Source of the DNA: Pinguiococcus pyrenoidosus
Lineage: Eukaryota > Sar > Pinguiophyceae > Pinguiochrysidales > Pinguiochrysidaceae
Direction of reading: 5' to 3'
Assembly: GCA_019677205.1 (NCBI GenBank)
Contig: JAAMXY010000517.1
Span: forward strand, 1 to 57,513
DNA length: 57,513 nt
Within the stretch, counting starts at the first letter, position 1. Each line of letters opens with the position of its first letter. The notes under the pieces are model-generated. The model was given only the letters and a program-made list of their open reading frames with translations. It searched no databases and was not told the DNA's origin. Below are positions 9,613 to 20,843 of this stretch, in pieces. Position numbers and translations under genes: made by a program.

Positions 9613-11444
9613 CTAATCGGCAATGATGCTGTCTCGGGTACTTCTACGGCTGGGTGCTTTCGCGTCAAGGGCCAAGCGCTCCTGCTCCTAGTTTGACACG
9701 AACGTTAGCGATCCCTCCTCTTTCCTCTTCACAGCTCTCGCTGCTTCTTACCTTCTGAAGCAGCTCCTCATGATGTCGTTTGACGGCGTTTGCCTTGCTC
9801 AGGATTGCCTCGGCTTCTGCGCGGAGGCTCAGGAGCACCTACGGTGTTGGGGTTTGCGACGAATCAGGTACTTGCTGGCGGCGCCAGAGAGCCGGGACGC
9901 TCCTCGCTTCGTCGCTTGTGTCGAGATGCCGCTTTACCTGCTTCTGCTCAGCTTGCTTCTCGTCACTGATTCTCTGTATTCGCCTCTGGAAACGACCGCG
10001 CATCCTCTGGATCTTCCCAGCGAAGAGCTGCAGAGCAACCACGAATGAGACGGGAAGACTGCTGCCGCTCCATGTTGCCGCTACCTGCTTCACTTTGGTG
10101 AGTTTCTCCTCATAGGCCACGGACGCTTGGCGAGCCTTGTCGGAGACGTTCTCCAGCTCCTTCAAGGTCGACAAGTACTTTTCTCGAAAGGCAGCGCTCT
10201 TCGCCTCCTCCTCCGTCAGTCTACCGTACATAGCGCGTTCTACTTCCGTCAAGTTCGAGCTGCGAACGTCCTCGAGATCGCCATTCAGCCGTTCAATGGC
10301 AGCGGTTGCGGAGCTCAGGTCCTGGAGATGAAGCAAAAAGAAAAACCTACTTCAGAAGTTCCCCTCTTGCATGCAAAGCGCGGGGGAACGCACCTCCTGT
10401 AACTGCTTGACTTGGGCGACGGCAGATGAAGAGCGAGCTCGTTCGTCATCCAGCTGCGCGGCCGTGGCGTCAAGCCGAGCCTGTACTTCGTGGAGCTGGG
10501 TTTCCAACGAGTGAGCCTTCTCTGCGTACTCCGTCCCCTCCTTCGACGCCGACTCGCGCCGCTGATCAAGCGTCAAGTTCTCCTCGCGGGTGGTCCTCAG
10601 GGCTTCTTCCATCTCCTTCTGTCGGGCGCTGAAGAGCACGGTGCGCTGGGCTATCTGCTCACGCATCTTGTAGTTCATTTCACGAAGCGCGCTGTCGTCG
10701 ACACCAAGACTGCTTTAGACATCCGACCTGATCCAGAGCGAGCACCAGTGTGGCAACCAGCTGCGCATTGTTTTGTTTGTGGCCTAGGCCTATCTTACCG
10801 AACTTCTCCGCCCATCTGCGCAGTCACCGCCTTGAGCTTTTCCATCACGGCTTCCTTGTCGCTGATCGCCTTCCGCGTGCAGTTGCGCGCCACCTCTAGC
10901 GCACGCGATTTCTCTTCCAGCATCTCTCCCCGAAGCACCGCTAATCCGATTCGGTCGGTCCCATCTTTCCTCGCCATCTGCGCCGCCACGGGGAATGAGC
11001 GTGGGGAAGCCGTGAAAGACTTGCTGAGCGGCCGACGCTACCTCGGCTTCCGTCAGGCGCAGAGCTTCCGCCAGACGCTCCCGCTCAGAGCTGTGTAGAG
11101 ACACGAGGTGTCGCAGTCTCGCATTGGCCGAGAGAGTCGATTGGATCTTCACACAAGCGCGAACAGGGGTGAGTCCTTGGGTCTTGCAGTCCCCGTTGTG
11201 CGCCAGAGAGCACCTGCGCTTGCTGGAGCTCCTGCTGAATTTGGCAAGACCGAAGCGCCAGCTGAAGCTTTCCCAGACGATGCTGGAGCACCACGGGGTC
11301 GTCGCTCATCGTAACATCCAACGACGCCCGCGTGAAGTCCGCCGCCCGCTTCGAGGCCTCCGCCGGCGACTCGTCCTCCGAGCTATCCTCAAAGACGTCC
11401 GGAAACTGGGCGTCGTCAGCCCCAAAGCTCTCCATTCTTCCCAT
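9613..11444 (-). CDS. Coiled-coil protein of unknown function (8 exons)
   Basis: Exons on the minus strand are 11214-11444, 11042-11146, 10799-10977, 10394-10709, 10085-10321, 9938-10027, 9752-9838 and 9613-9687 (1,320 nt, 439 aa). Introns are 57-99 nt and phases agree throughout. The N-terminal ~50 residues are acidic (VFEDSSEDESPAE). The rest is almost all heptad-like helix, for example SERERLAEALRLTEAE, MREQIAQRTVLFSARQKEME, RGRFQRRIQRISDEKQ and LRAEAEAILSKANAVKRHHE, so a long coiled coil is likely. It ends RRSTRDSIIAD. I do not recognise a family; a centrosomal or cytoskeletal role is only a guess from the coil and the E2F-like site 75 bp upstream. That the phases close over eight small exons is good evidence the gene is real. 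Confidence 0.8.
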
Positions 11445-12101
11445 GGCGTCTCAAGAGCGCCGCCGATGCGCCACTTCCGAGAGATTACGACAAACGCGCA
11501 AAGCGTGTTTGAAATGTGTTTTGGCGGGAAAACGAAAGCTGGGGAATGTGTGACAGAGGGATACCAACTCCGGAGAAAGTGGGTCTACACATGCGGGCGT
11601 GCGCGAAATCTGTCCCTGGGTATTGCAGCTCCGGAGCTTTTTTCTCTCGATGGGATCTTTTCCGAATCTTTGGAAGGGTCCGCCGCCAGCGATCGGCTGC
11701 GTGCAGCAGCCGGTTGTCATCCGCAGGGCATCTGCCAAGAAGGACACGATGGAGGACTCGAGTCCCTGCGGACAGCGAACACCGGCGAGCAGCACCGGGC
11801 TGTCGCTCGGCGCACGGATGATTGCGGGCGGCTGATTGCGGGCGGTCGACCGGAGAAGCCCCGGAAATTTTACCTGAACCACCGCGGAAGTTTCACTCGC
11901 TAGAACAACAAGAAGCGGGAAACCTTGCAGTCAGGGACCCGCACGGCAACGTGCATCGAAAGCTGCGATGCAGAGACTATGCGATGGACCCCCGCACAAG
12001 CGGTGAGAGACGACGAACGAAGGCCTTTGTTCCAATAACCCCGTAGGCGGTGGCCCACTCCCGCCGTCAAGCCAAGGTCGTCGTTGGAGATTGGCCCACT
12101 C
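11445..12101. other. Spacer upstream of the coiled-coil gene; no firm gene
   Basis: 657 bp between the coiled-coil start codon and the stop of the next minus-strand gene. It holds a palindromic E2F-like site (11519-11532) and a near-palindrome aaacgcgcaaagcgtgttt (11492-11510). A minus-strand frame through about 11660-11880 has coding-like composition (with DSPVLLAGVRCPQGLESS), but I found no ATG plus splice set that makes a gene of it. Confidence 0.5.
11519..11532. promoter_or_regulatory. Palindromic E2F-like site
   Basis: TTTTGGCGGGAAAA matches the E2F/DP consensus TTTSSCGC on both strands. It lies 75 bp upstream of the coiled-coil gene's ATG (11444, minus strand). The family role is G1/S control; binding here is inferred. 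Confidence 0.6.
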
Positions 12102-13249
12102 TCACGCCGTTTCGGTACCTTGTCTTCGAAAGCTGCTCGCAGAATTCTCGTCCATCGCCTCGACTAGGCGCAGGCTCCGTATTCCTCTGAGACACGATAG
12201 CGAGGAGATGAAAAGCAGGTACTGGAAAAGCAGGGGCCTCCACTGAAATCCCTCGCTGCTGCTCTCCACTCCACCCGCCAGCTCGCCAGCCTCGAAGAGC
12301 GCCACGAGCACGCCCTGAACGCCCCAGCAAAGCAGGAAGATCGGGCTGAAGATGCAGCGCATCTTCAGGCCGGATAGGAGAAGACTCAGCAGAAGAACCT
12401 CCGCTCCCGTGAGGTCCAGGAGGAAGGTCTTGCCCGCCGTGCCCTCCGCGATGAACATCAGCGGGATGACGACGCGGAACGCGCTGGTGACCAGCGTCCT
12501 CCTCGTGCTCTTCCGTGAGAAGGACGCATCCGGGCCGGCTGACGTGCAGAATAGCTGCACAAGGAAGCTGTACCAGAGACAGACGGGCGCCCAGTGCGGT
12601 GCCCAATCCATCTTCCGCTGGACGAGATACTTGAAGAAGTACGGGAACGTGAAGCAGATCGTGATGTGGTAGTTCACGATCAGCTCGTTCAGCGCGTAGT
12701 TGTGAATGCGGCTCACCACCATCGCGCTCGCCATCACCACGGCAAGCGCGAAGCCCAGGCACACGCCCAGGCAGGCCAGCAAATGCGACAACAGCAAAAA
12801 GCCTCGGTTCCGAAGCTCCTGGAGTCCCGCCTTGAGCTTGATGGCAATCATCATACCCGCCTGGATTCCCGCGTCGCCGCGGAAACGTGGAAGCAGCATC
12901 CGCAGCGGATCGGCTCGCCGCTCGGAAATCGTACAGGACTCCGCCTCGGCTGCGTAGGATACATCCGCCCGGCGGCTCTTCCTCAGTGCGGCCGTGGAAG
13001 CACTTCCCTCCTTGCCATTCGCCGGATCTTCATCTGCCGGCAGGCGGTCGTCTTCGGCGGGATCCGCAGTGGCCTGCGCGGCAGCTTTGTCAAACTCCCG
13101 CTTCACATCCTCGTCCACCTCCGAGCTTGTATCGCTCTTGACGTCTCCCTCCGACGAGGCAAGCTGCCGTTGGCTGTACCGCCGGGCCTTCTCCTGGCTG
13201 GTGACTTCCGAGTTCCGAATGGGAACTTTGCCCTGAACGGTTGTGGCAG

Positions 13250-13282
<33 letters not shown>

Positions 13283-15386
13283 CAGCGGCGGCTCCAGGGG
13301 CGGCGGCTCCAGGGGCGGCGGCGGCGCCGGAGCCCTTCTTCGGCTGGAGTGGACTGGCGGGCTCTGCCGCGTGACTCGCGGTCGCAGAAGCACTCGGGCT
13401 GTCCTTCTCCGCTGGGCCTTGCGGTACCGGCTTGTGCTTGCGAGACTGCTTCTTCATCATCTGGATGGTCTTCGCGTCGCTGTTGCGGATCTTCTCCCGG
13501 CTGACCCCTAGGCGATCGGCCAGGACCGCTTCAAGAGCAGGCGTCATCACTGGATCGGTCTTCACGACCTGCTTCGGCGGGTGGCTCTGGGACGAGGCAA
13601 GCGCTTTCGGGTTCGCTCCAACCGGAAGGTGCAGGCCAGGCGTGCTGGATGCGCTTCCGTTTGACGCCTTGCGCTTCTGTTGCGAGGTCGTCTTGCCCTG
13701 GGCAGAGGCCGCGGAGGCTGCCTGATGATTCACGCCATTCTTCGCGGAGCGGTGCTTGGACTTTCCACTGACCCGTGGCGCGGCCGGCTGAACCTGCGAG
13801 CGCGGCACGCGAGCCGAGCGCGCCTTGGCCAGAGCTCCCTTCGACACCGAGGGGGGCTTGCCGCCGGCCTTGCCCACGACTTGCGCTGCATTCGCATGCC
13901 TATGCTTGCCGTTGCCGCCAGCTCTGGAAGGAGTAGCATGCGAAGTCGCGGTGGTCTCGAGCCGTCCATTGGCCTCGGCAGCGAGCCCGAGATGCTGTGC
14001 ACTTCCCTGACTTGCTCCGTGAGATCCCGAGGGCACCAACGGGACGAACGCCATGTTGCGCTGCACCACCTTGCCGCTGCCGTGCGAGGCCGCGTCGTCA
14101 GCAGCCCGCAGACCGGCTTGCTTTGGCTGTCCGTCGAAAGCCGCGAGGAAGATGCCGTGACTGTGGCCAGAATTTCCGTTCACGGCCGACAGCGGGACAT
14201 AAGTTGCTGCCGCACCTGCGCCTGCGGCGACGGCTGGATCCTTCTTCCCGTGCGAGGCGCGAGATGCGCGCAGCGAGAAGGCAGGGGGCGTCTGCGGTGA
14301 CGAAGCGCCCTGCCCTGGAAGGTCCCGGAAGCTTCGTCCGTTGGTGGCGGTGCCGGTGGCGGTGCCGGCGCCGGCGCCGTCGCCCGAGCCCGCTCCCGTG
14401 CCGGAAGGACCTGAGAACGAACGCTCATAGGTGTGGAACTTGCGCTGGCGGCTCGATCGCGACGGGCGCCCGACTTCCACGGCCTGCCCGCCGGAAGAAG
14501 GTGGGGTGGTCTGTGCCCTGTACAGCACGCTCGTTGTGAGTTCCGCCGCGCTGGAGATGATGCCGGGTGGACTGACGTAGGCCCCTTCGAAGCCGCGGGA
14601 GGTGGCCGGCCCAAGCAGCGGGCTGGAATTGGCCGTCCGAAGCTGGCTTGGCACGAAAGCAGGAGCCGCGTCCGACAGGCGATCATCCTCGTATCCGAGC
14701 GCCATGCCCGGCATGTGCATGTCCGCGCTTTCCGGTAGGGCGTCCAGGTGCAGATCTGCCTCGTCGTCGAGGTCTTCCGCGTCACCGGGCACCTCGTCGG
14801 CAAAGAAGCGCGGCAGCGGCATGCTCGCGCTCTGCTCGGCGTCGCGATCCGCGTCGTCATAGCCCGAGCCGGTGCGGTACCGCCGCGGCTTGGAGTCTCC
14901 GCCCGGCGTGAACTCCTTGGCCATCGGATTTCTGCCCTCGAGGGACAAATCCGAAAAGTTTGGACTACGCGCCTCATTCGCAGACGGCCCATCCTCCGCT
15001 GGCCGCGGTCCGTCGCTTCTCCTCGGTCCGGACGGCTCAAATCGATCCGAACGCCGAGGTTGTCCAGCGGGTGGCACCTGTTTGCCAGCAGAAAACAGGT
15101 TCTCCAGGTTCACATCGGCGGCCGCTGCATCCTCAAAGAGCGAGGATCGCCCTGGCACCTCTCCATGGCGCTCTGCCGGGCTTCCGTGGCCACCTTCACT
15201 GGGCAGGAAGCCCAGGAAGCTCCCGCGGAAAGGGTCGAGTCCAAGGGAATCCACGCTGCCCTGCGACGCGCGTCCGGCGGACGGAGTGCTGTCCTCCGGC
15301 GTCTCCAGGGCGTTGAGAAGGCCGGAGTCCAGGATGCCGCCCGGCAGAAAGAACTTGTCCACGTCCATCTCCTCTTCAGAAGACAT
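12102..15386 (-). CDS. Large protein with disordered N-terminal region and multi-pass membrane C-terminus, unknown
   Basis: One 1,094-codon frame. ATG 15386 was chosen as the first ATG in frame; the product starts MSSEEEMDVDKFFLPGGILD. Roughly the first 800 residues are low in complexity, rich in Ser, Gly, Ala and Pro, with an Ala/Gly-rich tandem tract (about 13236-13330) and basic patches such as MMKKQSRKHK. The last ~270 residues carry about six hydrophobic segments, for example LLLSHLLACLGVCLGFALAV, ICFTFPYFFKYLV, LWYSFLVQLFC and IFLLCWGVQGVLVALF. This is an integral membrane protein with a long tail, probably cytosolic. I recognise no family. A region around LEAVLADRLGVSREKIRNSD looks folded. 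No intron is needed. The neighbour upstream, SF3A2, is divergent. Confidence 0.75.
13236..13330. repeat. In-frame GC-rich repeat (CAGCGC and GGCGGCTCCAGG units)
   Basis: Tandem cagcgc units followed by two copies of ggcggctccagg. In the minus-strand frame they encode an Ala-Gly-rich linker just ahead of the middle of the large membrane protein. Confidence 0.8.
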
Positions 15387-15969
15387 GTTTGGCGCTCTCC
15401 GACTCCCCTCTCGTCCCAACGGCTTCTACATTCGTTTGTGGCCAGGATTCGCCGGAGCTGGACTGCGCCTCCGGCGGCGTCCACAGAGGCCACAAGCCGT
15501 CCGTGTGCCGTCTGGAGTCTCGAGAGATGTGTGGCTGTGGTTGCGCCGCCTTTGAATTGAAAACCGTCAGTTCGAGATGGGTACCCGAGCGTCTCTCAAC
15601 TCTCTGCGCGTCTATCCTGCCGAAGCACAGCAGGACTGGGGAGTCTCAAGGTTTCAACCAATGAAAGTATGCAAACGTTTGATTCCCCACAATTATTATT
15701 TTTTCAAAATATTTCGAACATTTGAATGTATTAGTCAACATTATACATATTTCATATAATGTAAATATTTGAAAATAATATTCAAAACGCACGATTTCAA
15801 TCTTCACACACAAGATCGACACACATCAATATCGAAAAATATGCGATCAAAATGGCGCGGCGCGCGAAGTTCGAGGTTCCCGCGGCGCACAGCGCTTCAC
15901 CGCTTTCACCCGCGTATTTTTCGCGAGTTACTGGCGAAGTTCATCTAGAAAAGGCGTCGCGGAGTCGAG
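15387..15969. promoter_or_regulatory. Divergent promoter region with AT-rich island
   Basis: 583 bp between the large membrane protein gene (minus) and SF3A2 (plus). About 15688-15795 is strongly AT-rich, with tttttcaaaatatttcg and an inverted pair atatttgaa...tattcaaaa near 15764-15788. I see no gene in it. Confidence 0.55.
15688..15795. other. AT-rich island
   Basis: About 110 bp that is mostly A and T, in flanks that are GC-rich. It includes repeated TTCAAA/TTTGAA words, some as an inverted pair. Similar in kind to the islands at 3508-3605 and 36380-36448. Confidence 0.75.
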
Positions 15970-16680
15970 ATGGATCACCAGAATCGAGTGGGCTCCAAGC
16001 CCGGCTCCGGGGGAAACCTCTCGGAGAGTCAGGCGGCGGTGGACCGAAGAGAGCGCCTGCGCAAGCTGGCGATGGAGACCATCGACTTGGCCAAGGACCC
16101 ATATCTGCTTCGAAACCATCTGGGGATGTACGAATGCAAGTTGTGCCTCACGCTGCACCGGAACGAGGCCAACTACCTGGCGCACACCCAAGGGCGACGG
16201 CATCAGAGCAATCTGGCCAAGAGGGCACACATGGAGAGAGAGGCCAACCTGGCGCCGCGCATGGAGATGAGAGCCAGGCCGATTCGCAGCACGATTCGCA
16301 TCGGCCGGCCGGGGTACAAGGTGACCAAGTCGCGGGATCCGCGGACGCGGCAAAGGACGCTGATCTTCGAGATTGACTACCCCGACGCCGACGAGGGGCT
16401 GCAGCCGCGAACCCGCTTCATGTCGTCCTTCGAGCAGCGGGTCGAGCCCGCGGACAAGCGATATCAGTACCTGCTGTTCGCGTGCGATCCCTACGAGATC
16501 ATCGCCTTCAAGATTCCGAACGAGCCGATAGATAAGCAGGAGGGCCGCTTCGTTTCCAACTGGGACAAGGAGACGAAGAAGTTCACGCTGCAGCTTTACT
16601 TCGTGGAAGACGACGGCATGGACAAGGACACGTCAGAGACTTCAGAGCCAGAGGAAGTCCAGGAGCGACCAGTGGAGTAA
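15970..16680 (+). CDS. SF3A2: Splicing factor 3A subunit 2 (SF3A2/SAP62/Prp11)
   Basis: A single 236-codon exon. The start MDHQNRVGSKPGSGG and RRERLRKLAMETIDLAKDPY match the SF3A2 N-terminus closely. A matrin-type C2H2 zinc finger follows at about residues 54-82 (YECKLCLTLHRNEANYLAH then QGRRHQ), with Cys56 and Cys59. The conserved IGRPGYKVTKSRDPRTRQR and FEQRVEPADKRYQYLLFACD blocks complete the core. SF3A2 is part of the SF3a complex of U2 snRNP and helps fix the branch site. The protein stops after an acidic tail (SEPEEVQERPVE) and lacks the long proline-rich C-terminal extension of animal SF3A2, so it resembles the compact yeast Prp11. It is convergent with the HMG/Tudor gene, 74 bp apart. 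Confidence 0.96.
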   Translation: MDHQNRVGSKPGSGGNLSESQAAVDRRERLRKLAMETIDLAKDPYLLRNHLGMYECKLCLTLHRNEANYLAHTQGRRHQSNLAKRAHMEREANLAPRMEMRARPIRSTIRIGRPGYKVTKSRDPRTRQRTLIFEIDYPDADEGLQPRTRFMSSFEQRVEPADKRYQYLLFACDPYEIIAFKIPNEPIDKQEGRFVSNWDKETKKFTLQLYFVEDDGMDKDTSETSEPEEVQERPVE

Positions 16681-16754
16681 AGAAACAGTTGCGCACGATG
16701 CTCCTCTAAGCCCCTTCCTGACAAGTCCCAGCTGCTCCTCGACGCTTGCCTACC

Positions 16755-19700
16755 TCACACGCTAAACTCCATGTCTTCTGCACTGACCGTCGGGATGTTG
16801 TCTTCACTCGGGCGGAGAGTCGCGTACGAAGCGTTGAAGACATCGCGAGTTGTGATATGCCGTACTTCGAAGTTCGGATCGGCTTTCGCTCCCTCCCCCT
16901 CGATGATCTTGTTGGTCACCTCAGCCTTGTTCCACGAGCCGCTGGTGGGATCCTTATGCCAGAGCATCTCGCCGACCTCAAAGCCGCGAAAGGGCCGCAC
17001 GTGGGCTCCAGAGACGATCTTGGAGCAGCAGCCAGGATCGCGATACATGACGGCCTGTCCAAGATGGAGCCACAGCACGACCATCTTTCCTGCAACAGGA
17101 ACGCAGGCGGGTTACGGGTTCGGTTCTGTTTTCGCAGGCATCGCAGGACTGCGGACTTACTGGTTCTACCCTCGTCCTCCTTCTCAAAGATGTGCAGCAA
17201 ACGGCAGACGTAGAAGGTGTTGCGCCCGCGGTTCGCCAGGGCGTACCCGCCCAGCTCAAGGCGAGTGTTTAGCCAGGGCGCGGAGCCCACCTTCAGCAAG
17301 GGAGGCAGGCTCCCATCATCCAGCATTGCTTGGTGCAAGTTCACCGCATCGCGAATCTCGACTTCGTTCATGTCGTAGTAGTCTCCGTCGTCAAACTGCA
17401 CTCCGTACCATGCATCAATGTTCACGATCGTCCCGTGGTAGAGCTTGTCATCCGCGAACAGTTTGGACGCTCGCAGTCCGATGCGGATTTCTCCCGGACC
17501 ATTCGCAGGGAGCAGCGAAGAGGGCTGGGCCTCGTCCGCTACGGAGACTAAGCCGTCAGTCCTGTCTTCCTGCGCCGCGTCATGAACTTCTTGATCGCCG
17601 CCGGGATCAGCGGCTGTGGCGTCCGAGGCAGAAGACCTCCCATTCGGGTTGCCGTCGGCATCCGGCGCCGCATCAGCTCCATCTACCACGTNNNNNNNNN
17701 NNNNNNNNNNNNNNNNNNNNNNNNNNNNNNNNNNNNNNNNNNNNNNNNNNNNNNNNNNNNNNNNNNNNNNNNNNNNNNNNNNNGCTGGCGGACTCGGGTA
17801 CCACGTCGATGCTGAGCCTGGGACTTCGCCGGCGTTTACGATCTTCCTCGTCGGAATCGACGCCCCGAGAGCGCTTCTTCCTGGAGGCAAGGCTCGCTTT
17901 CTCTTCCACCGCTTCCGAAATCTCCAGCTGTGTGCGCATTTCGCTCTCGCCTTCGGCTTCGCCTTCTCCGATGCCCTGGCCTTGGCTTTCGCCTTCGCGC
18001 TGCTCGTCGCCGGCGTCTTGAAGGTTCATGGCTTCGTCCGCGTCCTGCTCATGCCCGTTCTCCGCCTCCGGCTGAGTTTGCTCCTTCCGTTCGTCTTCCT
18101 CCACCTCCTTCTGGTCCTCTTCCTCCTTTCCCTCCTCCCGAATCTCGTCGTCGGTCTCATCCCCCGCCTCGTCGGCTTCTTCGTTGCCGCCACCTCGATC
18201 TTCGCCTTCGACCACCTGCCCTTCCTTAGTTTCCTCAATTGCATCCTCGAGGGTCTCGTCCACGCTGCCTTCCGCGTAGGTGAGTCGGCCTCTGCTCTTC
18301 CGTCGCGACGACTTCTGCGCAGGCTCGGACGATGTCGACTGCCGAGCAGCGTGCTTTCTGAGCCTTCGCCCACCGGGGCCAGCGCTCGGCGCCGCACTCT
18401 CATCCGCGCCAGCCTGATCGTCGGCTTCGTCACCGCTCGGGACTTGCTCCTGATCATTGCGAGGCATGTCAGCTTCCGCAACAGCGCGGCATTCTGCGTA
18501 TCTCCCTTCATCACCTGTCGTCGTCGGCTGGAACGCTTCTTGCTGTAAGGGCTGGCCGTCGCATTCCCCGGCACCTCTTCTGAGGCCTCTCCCAGTTGCC
18601 GAAACCTGATGCGCCTTGGACCTGAGGAAAGGCAGGGATCATCGACTTTCCTGAGGGGGAGAAAGATGATGGCCTGGGTTTCAGCGGGCTACCTTGGTGC
18701 CCATTCGGTACTGGGCTGCTGGGCTCGTCATCTTGGCTGAGGACCTCCACGTCGGGGGGAAGGCCTTCCGCTTCCAGGTACTCATTCCGCTCTGCCACGC
18801 GCACATTCCTGTCGAAGTACCTCACGCAGAAGTCATCAAAGGAGATCTCGTGCCTGTGCTTTCTGTAGTTGTGCAGCAGTTCGTCGGCGTGGTCGCGAAC
18901 CCAGCTTTTCCGCGCCGCTTCCCGTTTCTGCTCGCGGGTCCAGGGCGAAGGGGGGGCGGAAGGTTCTTTCCGAGGGGTGGTCTTTGACTCGGAGGCGCTC
19001 GCAGACAACGGCACCTTCTCGTCCGCCGAGGCGCTGCCTATTCTGAGGTCCTCTTCCTGAGCGCTGATGCTGATGCGCTCCTTGTCCTGCTCTTCGAGCT
19101 CAAGGTAGTGCTCCTTCTCTTGGTCCGAGAGCTTCCGCCACGACTGATACTTGAAGATGCGGAACGTCAAGCCCATTTCCTTGCGCTCTTCCTTGCCAAT
19201 CTTTCGATAGGCCTCCTCAAGCTCGCTCCGCTTCCTCAGGAAGTAGAAGTGGATTGCCTTTCTTGGTCTCCCGGCTTTCCCCTCGGAGCCTTTCGACGGC
19301 GTCCACGGGAACCTGACGGGGGTTGCGGGCGAGGAGAGCAGTGCGTCCAGCTTGTTCCGCATTCGGTCGCGGCCATTCGCGGCGGCCTCGGCGGCGACTC
19401 TCGGCAGTCTCTTCATGTTGCTAGACGCGCTCTTCACGACGTTCGCCGCCGGCGAGTGCACATCTGTCGGCTCCTTGTTGGCGAGCCTTTCGAAGAAGCT
19501 GCTGAGATATCGCCCATAGTCTTCGTAGGCCACGTGCTCGCGATCGCAATGCTGCAGAGCCTCTGCCACAATCCAAGACCTCTGCTCGGGGCCGTCCTGC
19601 TGCTCGTCGTCGAGATGCAGCCTCGGCGCTCCCGTGATCCGGGTCCGCTCCTTCTGCAGGGAAGGCTCCACCAGAGCTTGATACTCCGCAAAGCTGATCG

Positions 19701-20480
19701 GCCGCAGGGAGTCGAAAGCTTCGCCGTGGTCGCCGGTGCGAAGCGGCACTGCAGGGGCCTCGACGACCTCGTCCTGGGGCTGCGCCTCCCCCGCTTCGTC
19801 CGTGGGCTGATCGACAAGATAGCTCTTCGCGCTCGGGCTCAGGTATCCCTGCAGGACGTCCCGGAGCCACAGAAAGCCCTTCCTGCAGAGCGCCTCCAGC
19901 GGGTAGCTTTCCATGTATTGGATGATGGGGTTGAGGGAGGTCTTGTTCCGAAGTTCTGCGATAACACCTTCGAGGGCGCGCTCCTGCTGTTCCAAGGCGT
20001 CCAGGAGCTCCGGTGGCTCAATCGCGGAAGAGAAGCTCCCGAAGAGGCCGTCGTGCATCGCCGCCCGGACTAGCTCAACGTCCAGCCTCTGCCTTTTCGA
20101 CGTTGCATCCCACACCGCGCTTGCTGCAACATGCTTTGCCAGAAGAAGCTGGTACCGCGTGTAGGTGTCACCGAGATGATGCCATTTCTCCAGCAGCCGG
20201 ATGGCGAGCGCGAAGTGAGAATCACACTGGCCCCCGAAAATGAGAGCGACCAGCGCCAGGAGGGTCGTGTCCTGCATTTTCGAGAAGCCACCCAGCGTGG
20301 GCACTCGTTGCAAGGCTTCCTCAACTAGCTTCCTCTGCCGCGACGCACGAGTTAGAAAGCATCCTGGAACGGCGCTTCCGAGCGACTCACCATCTGGTGC
20401 TTCTCCTCCGCAAAGTGCGCGGCCATGAGAAAGATGAAATTCTCATACCCCGTGCGCGCCGCACGGCCGGAGCTCGACAT
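16755..20480 (-). CDS. Chromatin-type protein with HMG-box-like and Tudor-like regions (assembly gap inside)
   Basis: Exons on the minus strand: 20391-20480, 18693-20334, 18515-18621, then 18449 down across the N run to 17161, and 16755-17089. Introns are 56, 71, 65 and 71 nt, with phases that agree outside the gap. The N-terminus MSSSGRAARTGYENFIFLMA leads to a helical domain of about 200 residues. A segment with FYFLRKRSELEEAYRKIG and YQSWRKLSDQEKEHYLELEE looks like an HMG box. A basic stretch (SPYSKKRSSRRRQ) and a long Glu-rich region come next. Past the gap, IVNIDAWYGVQFDDGDYYDM is Tudor-like, and a C-terminal domain contains MVVLWLHLGQAVMYRDPG and GEMLWHKDPTSGSWNKAEV, possibly BAH- or Tudor-like. 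I know no protein with this order. A nuclear, chromatin-bound role is inferred. The reading frame shifts across the gap, so gap size or an intron there is unresolved. Confidence 0.72.
17692..17783. other. Assembly gap (92 N)
   Basis: A run of 92 N inside the fourth coding part of the HMG/Tudor gene. Frames on the two sides differ by one base, so the real sequence is not 92 nt of simple coding DNA or it contains an intron. Confidence 0.99.
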
Positions 20481-20812
20481 CGGCGTGACTGACGAAGGCT
20501 TGTGCTAGCTCGGGCGGGCTTCTGGACGCGAACTTTCTCCTCGGCCGTCCCGGCCAAACGAGCGCGCAGTCTCTTTCGAGGCAAGCGTCAGGGTGCAGCG
20601 GGCGGTTGGACCGCCGGATGCCGCGCACAGCGCCACGACTTCGAAAGCTTTGAATTTCGCGAAGCGCGGGAAACACGCCCGAGGTCGACTGCGCCCGCAT
20701 GTGCCGACGCAGTTTGGTAGCTCCGAAGCGCTCCGGAGTACCTCTGGTTCTTGAACGTTTTTGTCGCTACGGCACTCAGAAGCGAATTAGGACACCAAAG
20801 CGATATCCAACG

Positions 20813-20825
20813 TTCCCGCCAAAAA
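20813..20825. promoter_or_regulatory. E2F-like site
   Basis: TTCCCGCCAAAAA, matching the E2F core on both strands, 68 bp upstream of the WDR76 start codon. A second copy follows ten bases later. Confidence 0.5.
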
Positions 20826-20834
20826 CCAGAAAAA

Positions 20835-20843
20835 TCCCGCCAA
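20835..20843. promoter_or_regulatory. E2F-like site (second copy)
   Basis: TCCCGCCAA, 50 bp upstream of the WDR76 ATG and in the same orientation as the first copy. Paired sites of this type are common in G1/S promoters. Confidence 0.45.

Noticed and set aside
11443-11553. Plus-strand ORF starting MASQERRRCATSE opposite the coiled-coil ATG
   Set aside because: Short, basic, and its end is just the translated E2F palindrome; no splice-compatible continuation found.
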